From NCBI GenBank assembly GCA_934667275.1, contig CAKULK010000011.1, positions 1-64,000 on the forward strand: a DNA stretch of 64,000 nt. The letters are read 5' to 3'. The DNA comes from an uncultured Bacteroidales bacterium. Its GTDB lineage: Bacteria; Bacteroidota; Bacteroidia; Bacteroidales; Paludibacteraceae. Numbering within the stretch: the stretch's first letter is position 1; the number at the start of each line of letters is the position of its first letter. Shown here one piece after another: positions 10,039 to 19,010 of the stretch. Both the position numbers and the translations under genes were made by a program. A model generated the notes under the pieces. That model had not been told where the DNA came from and did no database searches. It saw nothing but the letters and a program-made list of their open reading frames with translations.

Positions 10039-10495
10039 ATATACGAATATGAATAAGTCAGATATAAATAGAGCAACCTTTGAGGACCAGTTGCGGGCGT
10101 CGGTGGGGCGCAGAAAACAGGTGGAAGGGATGGCGAAGCCGTGTGTGAAGGCAGAAAATCCGATAGGGAAGTCGCAACAAGCGGTGCGATTGACTTCGCG
10201 GAGAGTGTGGCGGAATGTAGCAGGAGTGGCCGTGGTAGTCATCGTCGGCATGGCGATAGTGCAGCCGTGGAGACAGAAACCCGTAGTGCCCGAGACGGAG
10301 ACAAGTCCCATCGCGAAAACGGTAACGCAAGTGCCTGATACCGCAATCCCTATGAAATCGTTCCGCAAGTTGTACGAGGAGTATGCGCGGTACTTGGCGA
10401 GCATACAGGCACAGCAGAAGAACGGGGTGGGGAAGCCCAAGACAATGAACGAGCAAGCGGCTGATTTTCAACGTTTCTTATCTCAGGCTGATTAG
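10025..10495 (+). CDS. Single-pass membrane protein coupled to the ECF sigma factor (candidate anti-sigma factor)
   Basis: A 156-residue protein with a basic N-terminal half of about 60 residues, one transmembrane helix (VAGVAVVVIVGMAIV, about residues 65-80) and a C-terminal tail of about 75 residues predicted outside the cytoplasm. The start overlaps the sigma gene by 14 bases; an internal ATG at 10049 is an alternative. Overlap with an ECF sigma gene and this topology fit a membrane anti-sigma factor, but no zinc-binding anti-sigma motif (HxxxCxxC) or FecR domain is visible, so the role is inferred from context only. The family is unknown to me. Confidence 0.8.
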   Translation: MNIDKYTNMNKSDINRATFEDQLRASVGRRKQVEGMAKPCVKAENPIGKSQQAVRLTSRRVWRNVAGVAVVVIVGMAIVQPWRQKPVVPETETSPIAKTVTQVPDTAIPMKSFRKLYEEYARYLASIQAQQKNGVGKPKTMNEQAADFQRFLSQAD

Positions 10496-10541
10496 AATAA
10501 ACCGATGATAACAAATCATTAATAAGAAAGGAAAAATCGTT

Positions 10542-10907
10542 ATGAAAAAGGTAATGTTTGCACTATTGGGTGCAGTGGTTTTGTCAGTATGCTGTGTGTC
10601 GTGTGCGAAAAAATCGCCTTTGGCAGGGAGGATATTCGTGCAGTATGACGAAAAAGATGAAGTATGCGCAATTATGGCTTTCGGTGATGATGGACAATAT
10701 GTAGCGGGTGCTTGGCTTGTCGGCGGCGGAAAGTATGAATTGGGCAGGGCAGAGAGTGGCATAGATACTATCAAACTGATTAACGCGCGGACGGGAGAAG
10801 ATATGACAGAGAATATTTGGTTTATGGAATATGATATTGAAAAAGATGAGTTGTGTGAATTTGAAAGACGAAACGGAGAGCGAAATATCTTTATGGAACT
10901 CAAGTAA
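10542..10907 (+). CDS. Small lipoprotein of unknown function
   Basis: A 121-residue protein with a lipoprotein signal (MKKVMFALLGAVVLSVCC, then VSC) that places the lipidated cysteine at residue 21. The mature part alternates beta-strand-like segments (IFVQYDEKDEVCAIMAFGDDG, WFMEYDIEKDELCEFERR). It follows the candidate anti-sigma gene by 46 bases and probably belongs to the same operon, perhaps as an envelope sensor or a target of the sigma factor; this is speculation from position. I do not recognise the family. Confidence 0.8.
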   Translation: MKKVMFALLGAVVLSVCCVSCAKKSPLAGRIFVQYDEKDEVCAIMAFGDDGQYVAGAWLVGGGKYELGRAESGIDTIKLINARTGEDMTENIWFMEYDIEKDELCEFERRNGERNIFMELK

Positions 10908-10941
10908 AGGCCTGCCAACCTCCCGATATCCTATAAGGAAT

Positions 10942-10974
10942 CACCTACTAATCACCCACTAATCACCTACTCTT
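10942..10974. repeat. Tandem repeat, three units of 11 bp
   Basis: Units CACCTACTAAT, CACCCACTAAT and CACCTACTCTT follow one another in the 100-bp gap between the converging lipoprotein and patatin genes. It belongs to the 11-bp-period set described in the findings. Confidence 0.85.
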
Positions 10975-11009
10975 AACCCGACATCTGTTCTGAGAAAATA
11001 CGGGAGAGT

Positions 11010-11852
11010 TCAGGCCTGCAGATAAGCCTCCAATTTATCCCATTGGCGGGTGGCATCGCGGAGACCGAGGTGATAGACCTGCTTCAAGTGGAGCGGATTG
11101 CGCTCCAAACGGCGTACGGGAAGAAGTGTCTCGGGCGAGAATACGAAAATCTTGCCCTCTTCCCGCAGGCGGCGGACTTGTTGCATACGTTTGTTGTAGT
11201 TGCTGCTGCGCACGCGAAGGGCTTGTTGCAGGTTCTTTTCCAGCGGATAAAAGATTTTGCTGAGCCAATACATGTGCTCGTTGAGGCGGAACTCAATCGG
11301 GCGCGTCAGCACCACAATCACTTTGTCGCAACCCTCTTCAAACGCCTTATCCAACGGGATATTGTCCACCAATCCACCATCCAAATACTCGTTGTCACCG
11401 ATATGCACACGGTGCGAGATGAACGGCAGCGTGCCCGATGCGCGGAGCCAGTCCACCTGTTTGAGACAGTTGTCAATCTGCTTGTACTCGGCTTTACCCG
11501 TGCGGACGTTGGTGACTGTGGCGAAAACCTTGGTTTTTGAGGCCTCGTAGGCGGCTTCATCAAAGGGCGCCAACTCCAGCGGGATACGGCGGTAGGAGAA
11601 GTCCACATTCACCATATTGCCCGTGCGGATGAGGGAACGCAGGGATACGTAGTTGGGGTTGTCGCAGTAGCGGAAATTGTAGTTGAACGCCCTGCCGCGC
11701 TGCTTGGAGGGCAGGTTGACGCCAAACAAAGCCCCTGCGGATGTACCACAGAGGACGTCGGGCTCAAATCCTTTGTCCATCATGATGTCCAATACCCCGC
11801 AGGTGTAAATCCCACGCATACCGCCACCTTCCAATACAAGACCTGTTTTCAT
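11010..11852 (-). CDS. Patatin-like phospholipase
   Basis: A patatin-family serine lipase, which hydrolyses acyl esters with a Ser-Asp dyad. From the ATG at 11852 the protein is 280 residues. It has the oxyanion-hole glycine motif (LEGGGMRG, residues 7-14), the nucleophile elbow GTSAG with Ser38 and the catalytic aspartate motif YLDGGLVDN. There is no signal peptide, so it is cytoplasmic or peripheral. The ATG at 11852 is preferred over an upstream one at 11924 because the predicted promoter lies between them and the family begins directly with the LEGGG strand. The natural substrate is not known. Confidence 0.93.
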   Translation of the reverse strand: MKTGLVLEGGGMRGIYTCGVLDIMMDKGFEPDVLCGTSAGALFGVNLPSKQRGRAFNYNFRYCDNPNYVSLRSLIRTGNMVNVDFSYRRIPLELAPFDEAAYEASKTKVFATVTNVRTGKAEYKQIDNCLKQVDWLRASGTLPFISHRVHIGDNEYLDGGLVDNIPLDKAFEEGCDKVIVVLTRPIEFRLNEHMYWLSKIFYPLEKNLQQALRVRSSNYNKRMQQVRRLREEGKIFVFSPETLLPVRRLERNPLHLKQVYHLGLRDATRQWDKLEAYLQA

Positions 11853-11862
11853 TTTTTTGTTG

Positions 11863-11894
11863 CAAAGGTACGTTTTCTGTGCGAAATATGCAAA
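11863..11894 (-). promoter_or_regulatory. Promoter of the patatin gene
   Basis: On the minus strand TTTG (11894-11891), a 20-bp spacer and TACCTTTG (11870-11863) form a full-consensus Bacteroidota promoter. The start codon at 11852 lies 11 bases below the -7 element, so the transcript leader would be only a few bases. Confidence 0.8.
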
Positions 11895-11924
11895 AGTCAG
11901 GTGCATTTTGTCTGCTGAAAGCAT

Positions 11925-12324
11925 GTTGGTGATTAATCATTTGTTAGGAAAATGGTGCTGTTGTCTATGAATTGCGGTATATTCTATGGCGTGTGGGAGA
12001 TATTGAGCGTGTGTATTTGTATAACTTGTTGAATATCCATATATTTACCATCCCCATCTATATTTTGTTTATCTGACGGCTGCGAAGGGCAGCACAGGCC
12101 AGGGGGAGCTCATAGAGTCTATCGGGCACAATGTGTCTTGCAGACGCTATTATTGTTGTGCAAAGACCTCTCCGCTCCAGAAAGAGGTGTCCGCAAAGGT
12201 CGGGTAGACTCCGATTCTTAATCATTCTTAATTGCAACCATTCAGCAAGGGATAAGCAATCCATACGCAACATATAACAAACGGTTGCACCACGATAACA
12301 ACAGAATAATATAAAATAAATCAA
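11925..12324. other. Non-coding stretch without a recognised gene
   Basis: No convincing gene is seen on either strand; the one longer minus-strand frame (12058-12324) has no recognisable protein character. Around 12160-12215 short inverted repeats occur (ACCTCT with AGAGGT, and GACCT with AGGTC), which could form a weak RNA structure. A degenerate 11-bp repeat lies at 12245-12277. Confidence 0.4.
12245..12277. repeat. Degenerate 11-bp-period repeat
   Basis: GCAA recurs at 12245, 12256 and 12267 in units GCAAGGGATAA, GCAATCCATAC and GCAACATATAA. The first unit is almost identical to those at 39298-39330 and 53947-53979, so this looks like a worn copy of the same repeat type. Confidence 0.5.
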
Positions 12325-12761
12325 CAGAATAAGAAGAAAACCTTACTCACTTTGGCACTCGCGGCGATGACATTCGCAGGTGCAGCGGGCGGCGTGTTCC
12401 GCGTGTCGGACACCAGACGGGGCTATTTCTCGCAGGGCAACCTGCAGTTCCGAACCACTGGCAGGCACCGTTGTGCCGATGGTACCGAGTGGTTCAGAAC
12501 TTTCGCGTGGGGCACCAGCGGCAGGAACAGCGGTGCCGAATTTACCAACCGTGGTCGAAGAATAACAACTCTGACGCGTTCTTTATCAAGGACGCCTTGC
12601 CGCAGAAGATTGCCGTGGATATTATCCCCAACGGCACTCCTGACGCTACGTTATGGAAATATATCCCGCTGACTATCAACTCAACAACGACTACTACTCA
12701 GCGACTAACTACAAATTACATGCTCAATACAAAAATTAACGTCCAATTACACGCCAATTAA
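12325..12761 (+). pseudogene. Decayed surface/exported protein gene with a WGTSG-type domain
   Basis: Plus-strand frames preserve KKKTLLTLALAAMTFAGAAG (a signal peptide lacking its ATG), then GVFRVSDTRRGYFSQGNLQF and FAWGTSGRNSGAEF, and in a second frame YQPWSKNNNSDAFFIKDALP. These segments match the pattern of a family of exported Bacteroidales proteins (FSVS...FSQGNLQ...WGTSG...YQPWS). The start codon is missing, a frameshift occurs near 12540 and the C-terminal half is gone. It lies tail to tail with the downstream LRR gene. Confidence 0.6.
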
Positions 12762-12770
12762 CGTTACCCT

Positions 12771-14744
12771 TTACCGCACTTCCACGCCAGTGGGGGTGAA
12801 GATTTTGCCGTCGCGGAGGATAAGCACTTGTCCGTTGCGGAGGATTTTGCGGGGGGCGGGTGTGTCGGTGGAGACGTTCTCCACGGCAGTGGTGGAACGG
12901 AACTCGGCTTCGAGAGTCAGGTCCTTGGTGGCAGTGAAGATGTAAGGGTTGTAGGTCTTGCCGTCGCTCCATTTCACGAACTCATACCCGCTGTTGGCAC
13001 TTGCCTCGAGGCGCACTTGTGTGCCATAGGTGTAGTTGCCACCACCAGACACGCAGCCTTTTTGGGTGTCGTATATCACTGTAATGGTACACAGATTAGA
13101 CTTGAACTCTGCCGTATAGGTGGTATCACCCGTTATAGTGATGGTGCGGGGATTGTCGGTGTTGCCGTCGCTCCAGCGTGCAAAACGGAAATTCTCTTTG
13201 GCGATGGCTTCAATGATGGCGGTGTTGTCCTCACAGGTAGCCTGTTTTTTCATCACGACGGTACCTTGGTCGTCTATGCTCTTCAGGTTTACCATTGCGG
13301 CCATTGTCTCGTTATAATTGCCAAACGCGTACCACCACTCTGCCATAGCATAGGTATTCTGTTTGTTGCAGGGGACATACACAACGATATCGGTAGGCAC
13401 ATTTTTATAGGTGTCTGAATATATGGTGGGCGGTGTTTCCGCACAAATGGTCATGGAGGTCAGCCCTGTGCAATCCTTGAAAGCACCATCTTCTATACTT
13501 GTTACTTTACTTGGAATAGTGATAGAGGCAAGACTCGTGCAACCGGCGAAAGCATCCTGTCCAATACTTGTTACGCTATTGGGTATGCTGACAGATGTAA
13601 GCCCTTTGCAATCAAGGAAAGTCTTCGTTTCAATACTCGTTACACCATCCGGGATGGCGATAGAGGTAAGCTGCCAGCAACCGGCGAAAGCACCACTTCC
13701 AATACTCGTTACACGATTGGGGATGGTAATAGAGGTCAGCCCCTTACAATACCAGAACGCAAACTCTCCAATACTTGTTATGCTACTTGGGATGGTGATA
13801 GAGGCAAGATGCGAACATTCGTTGAAAGCATACGGACAGATACTGACCGTTCCCTCTTGCACTGTGATAGAAGTATTGCTCGGCATAGTGCCGTTGTACG
13901 CATATAGCATATTATTGATATAGACTACTCCGAGCGGTTGATTGTTAAACCAAGGAGTACCTTCGAAAGCATACCCTCCAATACTTGTTACGCTACTTGG
14001 GATGGTGATAGAGGTAAGTTCCGTGCAACCGGAGAAAGCCCCTTGTCCAATACTCGTTACGCTATTCGGGATAATGATAGAGGTTAGTTTTTCGCAACCA
14101 AAGAAAACACTTGCTTCGATACTCGTTATGCTATTGGAGATAGTGATAGAAGTCATGCCCATGCAATTGGAGAACGCAGACTCTCCAATACTTGTTACGC
14201 TATTGGGAATAGTGATAGAGGTAAGTTCCATGCAATTGTTGAACGCATACGGACAGATGCTGACCGTTCCCTCTTTCACTGTGATAGAGGTGTTGCTCGG
14301 CATGATACCTTTGTATTGATACAGCGTATTATTAATATAGATTACGCCATCCGCTTGATTATTATACCAAGGAGTTCCATATAATGCAGACTCTCCAATA
14401 CTTGTTACGCTATTGGGTATGGTGATAGCGGAAAGTTTCGTGCAAGCATAGAAAGCACTCCTTCCAATACTCGTTATAGTATTGGGGATAGTAACAGAGG
14501 TTAGTTTTGCACATCCTCTGAAAGCCCAAGCTCCTATCTCCGTTATGGTATAGATAGTGCTGTTGTCAGAAACCGTAGAGGGAATGGTTACGGTAGTGAG
14601 AGAAGCATAACTATCATCCTGTATCACTTCCACAGTACTATCACTCAGGGTGTTGTAGTACAGGTTGCCGGACTTGAAAGTGTGCGCCCAAAGGGCGGTG
14701 GTGGCAAAGAGCACCACTAACAAAGAAAGTAGTCTTGTCTTCAT
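12771..14744 (-). CDS. BspA-like leucine-rich repeat surface protein
   Basis: A 657-residue exported protein: signal peptide (MKTRLLSLLVVLFATTALWA), a short N-terminal beta domain, and about 16 repeats of roughly 23 residues of the BspA/LRR_5 type (consensus CTGLTSITIPNSVTSIGEGAF). Two irregular units carry the insert VVYINNMLYAYNGTMPSNTS. Two Bacteroides/Listeria-type repeat modules follow (RFARWSDGNTDNPR and YEFVKWSDGKTYNPY, each ending in a TYTAEF or TLEAEF strand). It ends in the tail ILRNGQVLILRDGKIF, shared with other secreted proteins here. BspA proteins of oral Bacteroidota bind host matrix; the role here is not known. It lies 73 bases behind a close paralogue, so it probably arose by tandem duplication and may be cotranscribed. 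Confidence 0.92.
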   Translation of the reverse strand: MKTRLLSLLVVLFATTALWAHTFKSGNLYYNTLSDSTVEVIQDDSYASLTTVTIPSTVSDNSTIYTITEIGAWAFRGCAKLTSVTIPNTITSIGRSAFYACTKLSAITIPNSVTSIGESALYGTPWYNNQADGVIYINNTLYQYKGIMPSNTSITVKEGTVSICPYAFNNCMELTSITIPNSVTSIGESAFSNCMGMTSITISNSITSIEASVFFGCEKLTSIIIPNSVTSIGQGAFSGCTELTSITIPSSVTSIGGYAFEGTPWFNNQPLGVVYINNMLYAYNGTMPSNTSITVQEGTVSICPYAFNECSHLASITIPSSITSIGEFAFWYCKGLTSITIPNRVTSIGSGAFAGCWQLTSIAIPDGVTSIETKTFLDCKGLTSVSIPNSVTSIGQDAFAGCTSLASITIPSKVTSIEDGAFKDCTGLTSMTICAETPPTIYSDTYKNVPTDIVVYVPCNKQNTYAMAEWWYAFGNYNETMAAMVNLKSIDDQGTVVMKKQATCEDNTAIIEAIAKENFRFARWSDGNTDNPRTITITGDTTYTAEFKSNLCTITVIYDTQKGCVSGGGNYTYGTQVRLEASANSGYEFVKWSDGKTYNPYIFTATKDLTLEAEFRSTTAVENVSTDTPAPRKILRNGQVLILRDGKIFTPTGVEVR

Positions 14745-14817
14745 ACTGTTTCTAATTATAAATTACGAATTATGAATTGTTTCTTTACTTCCACCTATTT
14801 ATTTTACTATCATCTAT

Positions 14818-17348
14818 TTATTTCACTTCCACGCCGGTGGTGGTGAAGGTCTTGCCGTCGCGGAGGATAAGCACTTGTCCGTTGCGGAAGATTTTGCGTG
14901 GTGCGGGGGTGTCGGCGGAGACGTTCTCCACGGCAGTGGTGGAACGGAACTCGGCTTCGAGGGTCAGGTCCCCTGTGGCAGGGAACTTATATGGATTGTA
15001 GGTTTTGCCGTCGCTCCATTTCACAAATTCATATCCGCTATTGGGGGTTGCCTCGAGGCATACCTGTGTGCCGATTGTGTAGTTGCCGGTGCCGGTTACA
15101 GCACCCTTCATGTTGTCGTATATCACTGTAATGGTACACAGATTAGACCCGAACTCTGCCGTATAGGTGGTATCACCCGTTACAATGATGGTGCGAGGGT
15201 TGTCGGTGTTGCCGTCGCTCCAACGTGCAAAACGGTAATTCTCTTTGGCGATGGCTTCAATGATGGCGGTGTTGTCCTCACAAGTAGTAGCCTGTTTTTT
15301 CATCACGACGGTACCTTGGTCGTTGTCTTGGCTCTTTAGGCTCACTATTGCAGTCATTGTTTCGGTATAGTTGCTTAACAGATTCCACCACTCTGCCGCT
15401 GCATAGGTCTTCCGTTTGCCGCAAGGGATATACATAACGACATTGGTAGGCACATTCTTATATGTTTCTGAATATATAGTGGGCGGTGTCTCCGCACAAA
15501 TGGTGAAGGAGGTGAGCCCCGTGCAATCGGCGAAAGCCCGATTTCCTATATTTGTTACTTTGCTCGGAATGGTGATAGAAGTCAGCCCTGTGCATTTACT
15601 GAACGCCCCATCTTCTATCCATATTAAACTATTTGGGAAGGTAACAGATGTGAGTCCCGTGCAACCGGAGAACGCAGAACTTCCTATCCATGTTACACTA
15701 TCGGGAATGGTAAGAGATGTGAGCCCCGTGCAACCGGAGAACGCCCCACCTCCTATCCATATTAAACTATCGGGGAGGGTAAGAGATGTGAGTCTCCTGC
15801 AACCGGAAAATGCAGCAATGCCAATACTTGTTACACTATTGGGAATGGTAACAGATGTCAGCCCCGTGCAACCATCGAAAATATTATTTCCAATACTCTT
15901 CATACCATTGGGGATAGTAACAGAAGTAAGCCCCGTGCAATTTAAGAACGCCCAATTTCCAATACTCGTTACAGTATTGGCGATGGTGATAGATTCAAGC
16001 CCCTTGCAATCGCGGAACGCCCAAACTCCAATAGTCGTTACACCATTGGGGATGGTGATAGAAGTGAGCCCCGTGCACCCACGGAAGGCACCCTGACAGA
16101 TACTGACTGTTCCTGCTTTCACGGCGATAGAGGTATTGCTCGGCATCGTGCCATTGTAGGTATACAGCATATTATTGATATAGACCACTCCGGTGGGGTG
16201 GTTTTCAAGCCAAGGAGTACCTTTGAAAGCATACTCCCCAACACTTGTTACGCTACTTGGTATGGAGACAGAGGCAAGACTCGTGCACTCTTTGAACGCC
16301 CAATTCCCGATACTTGTTACGCTGCTTGGGATGACGATGGAAGTCAGCCCTGTGCAATTCCCAAAAGCCGTACTTCCTATACTCGTTACGCTTTGGGTAT
16401 GCTGACAGAGGTAAGTTTTCTGCAATCTTCGAAGACACGTATTCCAATAGTAGTTATGCTATTTGGGATAGTGATAGAGGTAAGACTACGGCAAGAATAG
16501 AAAGCCTCCTCCTCAATACTTGTTACACTATTGGGAATGGTGATAGAGGTAAGAAAGCCGCAAGAGCGGAAAGCCTGCTCTCCGATAGTCGTTACACCAT
16601 TGGGAATGGTGATAGAAGTAAGCCCATTACAACGAACGAAAGCACATTTTCCAATACTTTTCAGGCTATTGGGGAAGGTGATAGAGACAAGTGTTATTTG
16701 TTCATAGAAAGCATACTGACAAATACTAACCGTCCCCTCTTTCACCGTGATAGAGGTGTTACTCGGCATGGTACCTTTGTAGTTGTACAACATATTATTA
16801 ATATAGATTGCGCCATCCGGTTGGTTTTCATACCAAGGCGTACCTTCGAAGGCATCCTGTCCGATATTTGTTACACTATTGGGTATAGTGATAGTGGCAA
16901 GACTGCTGCAACCGGCGAAAGCAGAACCTTCTATATACGTTACGCTGCTCGGAATAGTAACAGAAGTAAGACTCGTGCAATTGTAGAAAGCACCACCTCC
17001 TATAGTAGTTAGACCATGGGAGATATTAACCGAAGTCAGTCCCGTGCAACCAGAGAAAGCAGAACCTCCTATATACGTTACGCTGCCCGGAATAGTAACG
17101 GAGGTAAGTTCTGCACATTCCTCGAAAGCCCAATATTTTATCTCTGTTACTGTATAGACCGTGCCGTTGTGGGAAAATGTAGAGGGAATGGTTACGGTTG
17201 TGAGAGAAGCATAACTATCATCCCGTACTACTCCAACAGTACTATCAGTCAGGATGTTGTAATACAGGTTGCCGAACTTAAGGTCGTACGACCAAAGGGC
17301 GGTGGTGGCAAGGAGCGCCACAAACAAAGACAGTAATCTTGTTTTCAT
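14818..17348 (-). pseudogene. BspA-like LRR surface protein interrupted by a one-base deletion
   Basis: Two overlapping minus-strand frames form one gene paralogous to its downstream neighbour. The first (17348 to 16386) has the same signal peptide (MKTRLLSLFVALLATTALWS) and about ten LRR_5 repeats, ending abruptly at KLTSVSIPKA. The second (16425 to 14818) resumes at SVTSIGSTAFGNCTGL with more repeats, the two WSDG modules and the C-terminal tail. At 16389-16395 the plus strand reads GCTTTGGG where the equivalent unit at 13567 reads GCTATTGGG; restoring one A makes the reading continuous (about 843 residues). Unless this is an assembly error or programmed event, the product is truncated before its anchoring tail. 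Confidence 0.85.
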
Positions 17349-17448
17349 AATATCGTTGTTTAAACGGTTAATAATACACATACAACAACACGCCTTGGCA
17401 ACACCCCATTGGATAATGACAACACGTATCTCTACGGATTTAACGCCG

Positions 17449-17480
17449 CAAAGATACATAAAATATCTAATATGCACAAG
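17449..17480 (-). promoter_or_regulatory. Promoter of the LRR gene pair
   Basis: On the minus strand CTTG (17480-17477), a 20-bp spacer and TATCTTTG (17456-17449) match the Bacteroidota consensus. It lies about 100 bp upstream of the frameshifted LRR gene. No comparable promoter is seen in the 73 bp before the second LRR gene. Confidence 0.65.
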
Positions 17481-17628
17481 AAATAGGGAGAGATAATTTA
17501 ACAAGAGGGGGAGACGTTGCGTATTAAAATAATCGTTTGAAACTTTGCAAAAAATTTAAAATCAAAATGTGGAGCAAGACTGAGAAGAACCTATCATAGA
17601 AAGCAGGAATTAATGTTCCGTCCCCAAG

Positions 17629-17787
17629 ATGCCGTGGGGCAGGCCGGAAGATTTTGATGTCTATTATGTCGGCACCCCTAAAGACGAAAGCAGTTCTGTT
17701 GTTTATAACCTCGAAATGGAGTGCCGCAAACTCTATTGCCGCAAGAAGAATAGCATGGCAAATAGAATAGGGACCTCCTCCCGTTAG
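17629..17787 (+). pseudogene. Short open frame, possible gene remnant
   Basis: A 52-codon plus-strand frame (MPWGRPEDFDVYYVG, then ESSSVVYNLEMECRKLYCRK) has protein-like composition but no promoter and no recognised relatives. It overlaps the last four bases of the convergent UspA-like gene. It may be the tail of a lost gene. The rest of the gap 17481-17628 shows nothing. Confidence 0.25.
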
Positions 17788-18410
17788 TCGCAGAGGGAGA
17801 ACAGGTCAGCACGCGGGTTGATGAGCATTACAGGCACGGGGCTGTGCAGTATGGCGTAGCGCTCGGGCGGACCAAACAACCAATCGTCCAAGCCATATTC
17901 GCGACTGGCAGTGAGAAGCAATAACTGACAATCAAGGTTGGTATCGGAACTCGTCTCTCCGCAGGAACAGGAAGTGCCACCACAACATCCATTCGCTATG
18001 GTGTTACAGCGTTGGGCGGATTCTTGATTGAGGTGAAAACTATCCTTTTGCCCGATGAGTTCTTCATAATGTATCTGTTCGCCGGTTCGTTCAGCCACGG
18101 TTTGGATATGCGTGATGATGCGTTGGGTGTTTTGGCGGGCATGGGAGCCGTAATCGTTAGCGCGCAGTAGCACAATCGTTGCACCTGTCTTACGAGCCAG
18201 ATAGGTGCATATTTCCGCTTTGTACACCTCTTCTTCCAGCATAGTTACAGGCACGAGGATTCGGCGCAACTCGCTCACGTTCTGCATCTTATCGGTCAGA
18301 AACAGGTATGGACGCCGTTCCTCACGGAGTGCATCCAACTGCTCTTGCACTACTCGGCGTTTTGCCTTACAATGCGCCACACATATATCCTCGTTATCGT
18401 CCCAAATCAT
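17784..18410 (-). CDS. Universal stress protein (UspA)-like protein
   Basis: A 208-residue protein with a basic N-terminal helix and then a USP-type alpha/beta domain: RRILVPVTMLEEEVYKAEI, a long helix, ATIVLLRAND, and a final strand VPVMLINP. A cysteine-rich insert (NGCCGGTSCSCGE, about residues 142-154) sits between the last helices and is unusual for the family; it could bind a metal or be a flexible loop. The ATP-binding GxxGxxxxS motif is not evident, so nucleotide binding is doubtful. Its start overlaps the end of engB by 17 bases, indicating cotranscription. The biological role is unknown. Confidence 0.6.
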   Translation of the reverse strand: MIWDDNEDICVAHCKAKRRVVQEQLDALREERRPYLFLTDKMQNVSELRRILVPVTMLEEEVYKAEICTYLARKTGATIVLLRANDYGSHARQNTQRIITHIQTVAERTGEQIHYEELIGQKDSFHLNQESAQRCNTIANGCCGGTSCSCGETSSDTNLDCQLLLLTASREYGLDDWLFGPPERYAILHSPVPVMLINPRADLFSLCD

Positions 18411-19005
18411 TATTTATCCCTTCAATATACGCCAGCAGTTCGCTTTCACCTGTTCCTTTTTCGGCAGAAGTCACGAAGATGGGCGGCAATTCCACCCATG
18501 TCTCCAGCATCTTCCGGCGGTACGCCTCTACATTGAGCATAAGACGGTTTTTGCTCAGTTTGTCTGCTTTCGTAAAGACGATAGCAAACGGCATCTCATT
18601 CTCTCCGAGCCACTCCATGAACTGCAAGTCAATCGCTTGCGGTTCGTGGCGGCAGTCAATGAGTACAAACATACTGACCAACGGCTGCCGCAACAGGCAG
18701 TATCGCTCAATCATCGCACGCAGTTGCTCACGTTGTTTCTGACCTGCCTGCGCATATCCGTAACCGGGCAGGTCAACCAGATGCCATGCTTGCGGCGTGT
18801 CGGCGTTGATGATGAAATGGTTGATTAGCAACGTCTTCCCCGGCTTCTGGCTGGTCTTTGCCAAACGTGGGTTATGGGTGAGCATATTGATGAGACTCGA
18901 CTTGCCCACGTTGCTCCGACCAATGAAAGCATATTCGGGCAGCGTGCTTTGCGGGCACGACACCACATCGGGACTCGACACGACAAAAGAGGCAGAAGTT
19001 ATCAT
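18394..19005 (-). CDS. engB: Ribosome-biogenesis GTPase EngB (YihA/YsxC)
   Basis: A small GTPase needed for late assembly of the large ribosomal subunit. Motifs in order: G1 GRSNVGKSS, G2 region KTSQKPGKT, G3 DLPGYGYA, G4 TKADKL and G5-like TSAEKGTG. At 203 residues it has the usual length for EngB. I start it at the ATG at 19005, six bases after the cstA stop; the longer frame adds 35 residues read from cstA sequence. It overlaps the UspA-like gene downstream. The order cstA-engB-usp suggests one transcript from the cstA promoter. Confidence 0.96.
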   Translation of the reverse strand: MITSASFVVSSPDVVSCPQSTLPEYAFIGRSNVGKSSLINMLTHNPRLAKTSQKPGKTLLINHFIINADTPQAWHLVDLPGYGYAQAGQKQREQLRAMIERYCLLRQPLVSMFVLIDCRHEPQAIDLQFMEWLGENEMPFAIVFTKADKLSKNRLMLNVEAYRRKMLETWVELPPIFVTSAEKGTGESELLAYIEGINNDLGR

Positions 19006-19010
19006 ACAAA

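Noticed and set aside
12058..12324. Minus-strand frame of 88 codons in the 12-kb gap
   Set aside because: No protein-like motifs, no promoter, and it crosses the worn 11-bp repeat; most likely chance.
12771..17348. Dense short repeats in the minus-strand LRR genes considered as a second CRISPR-like array
   Set aside because: The periodicity of about 69 bp follows the 23-residue leucine-rich repeat and keeps the reading frame; there are no unique spacers.
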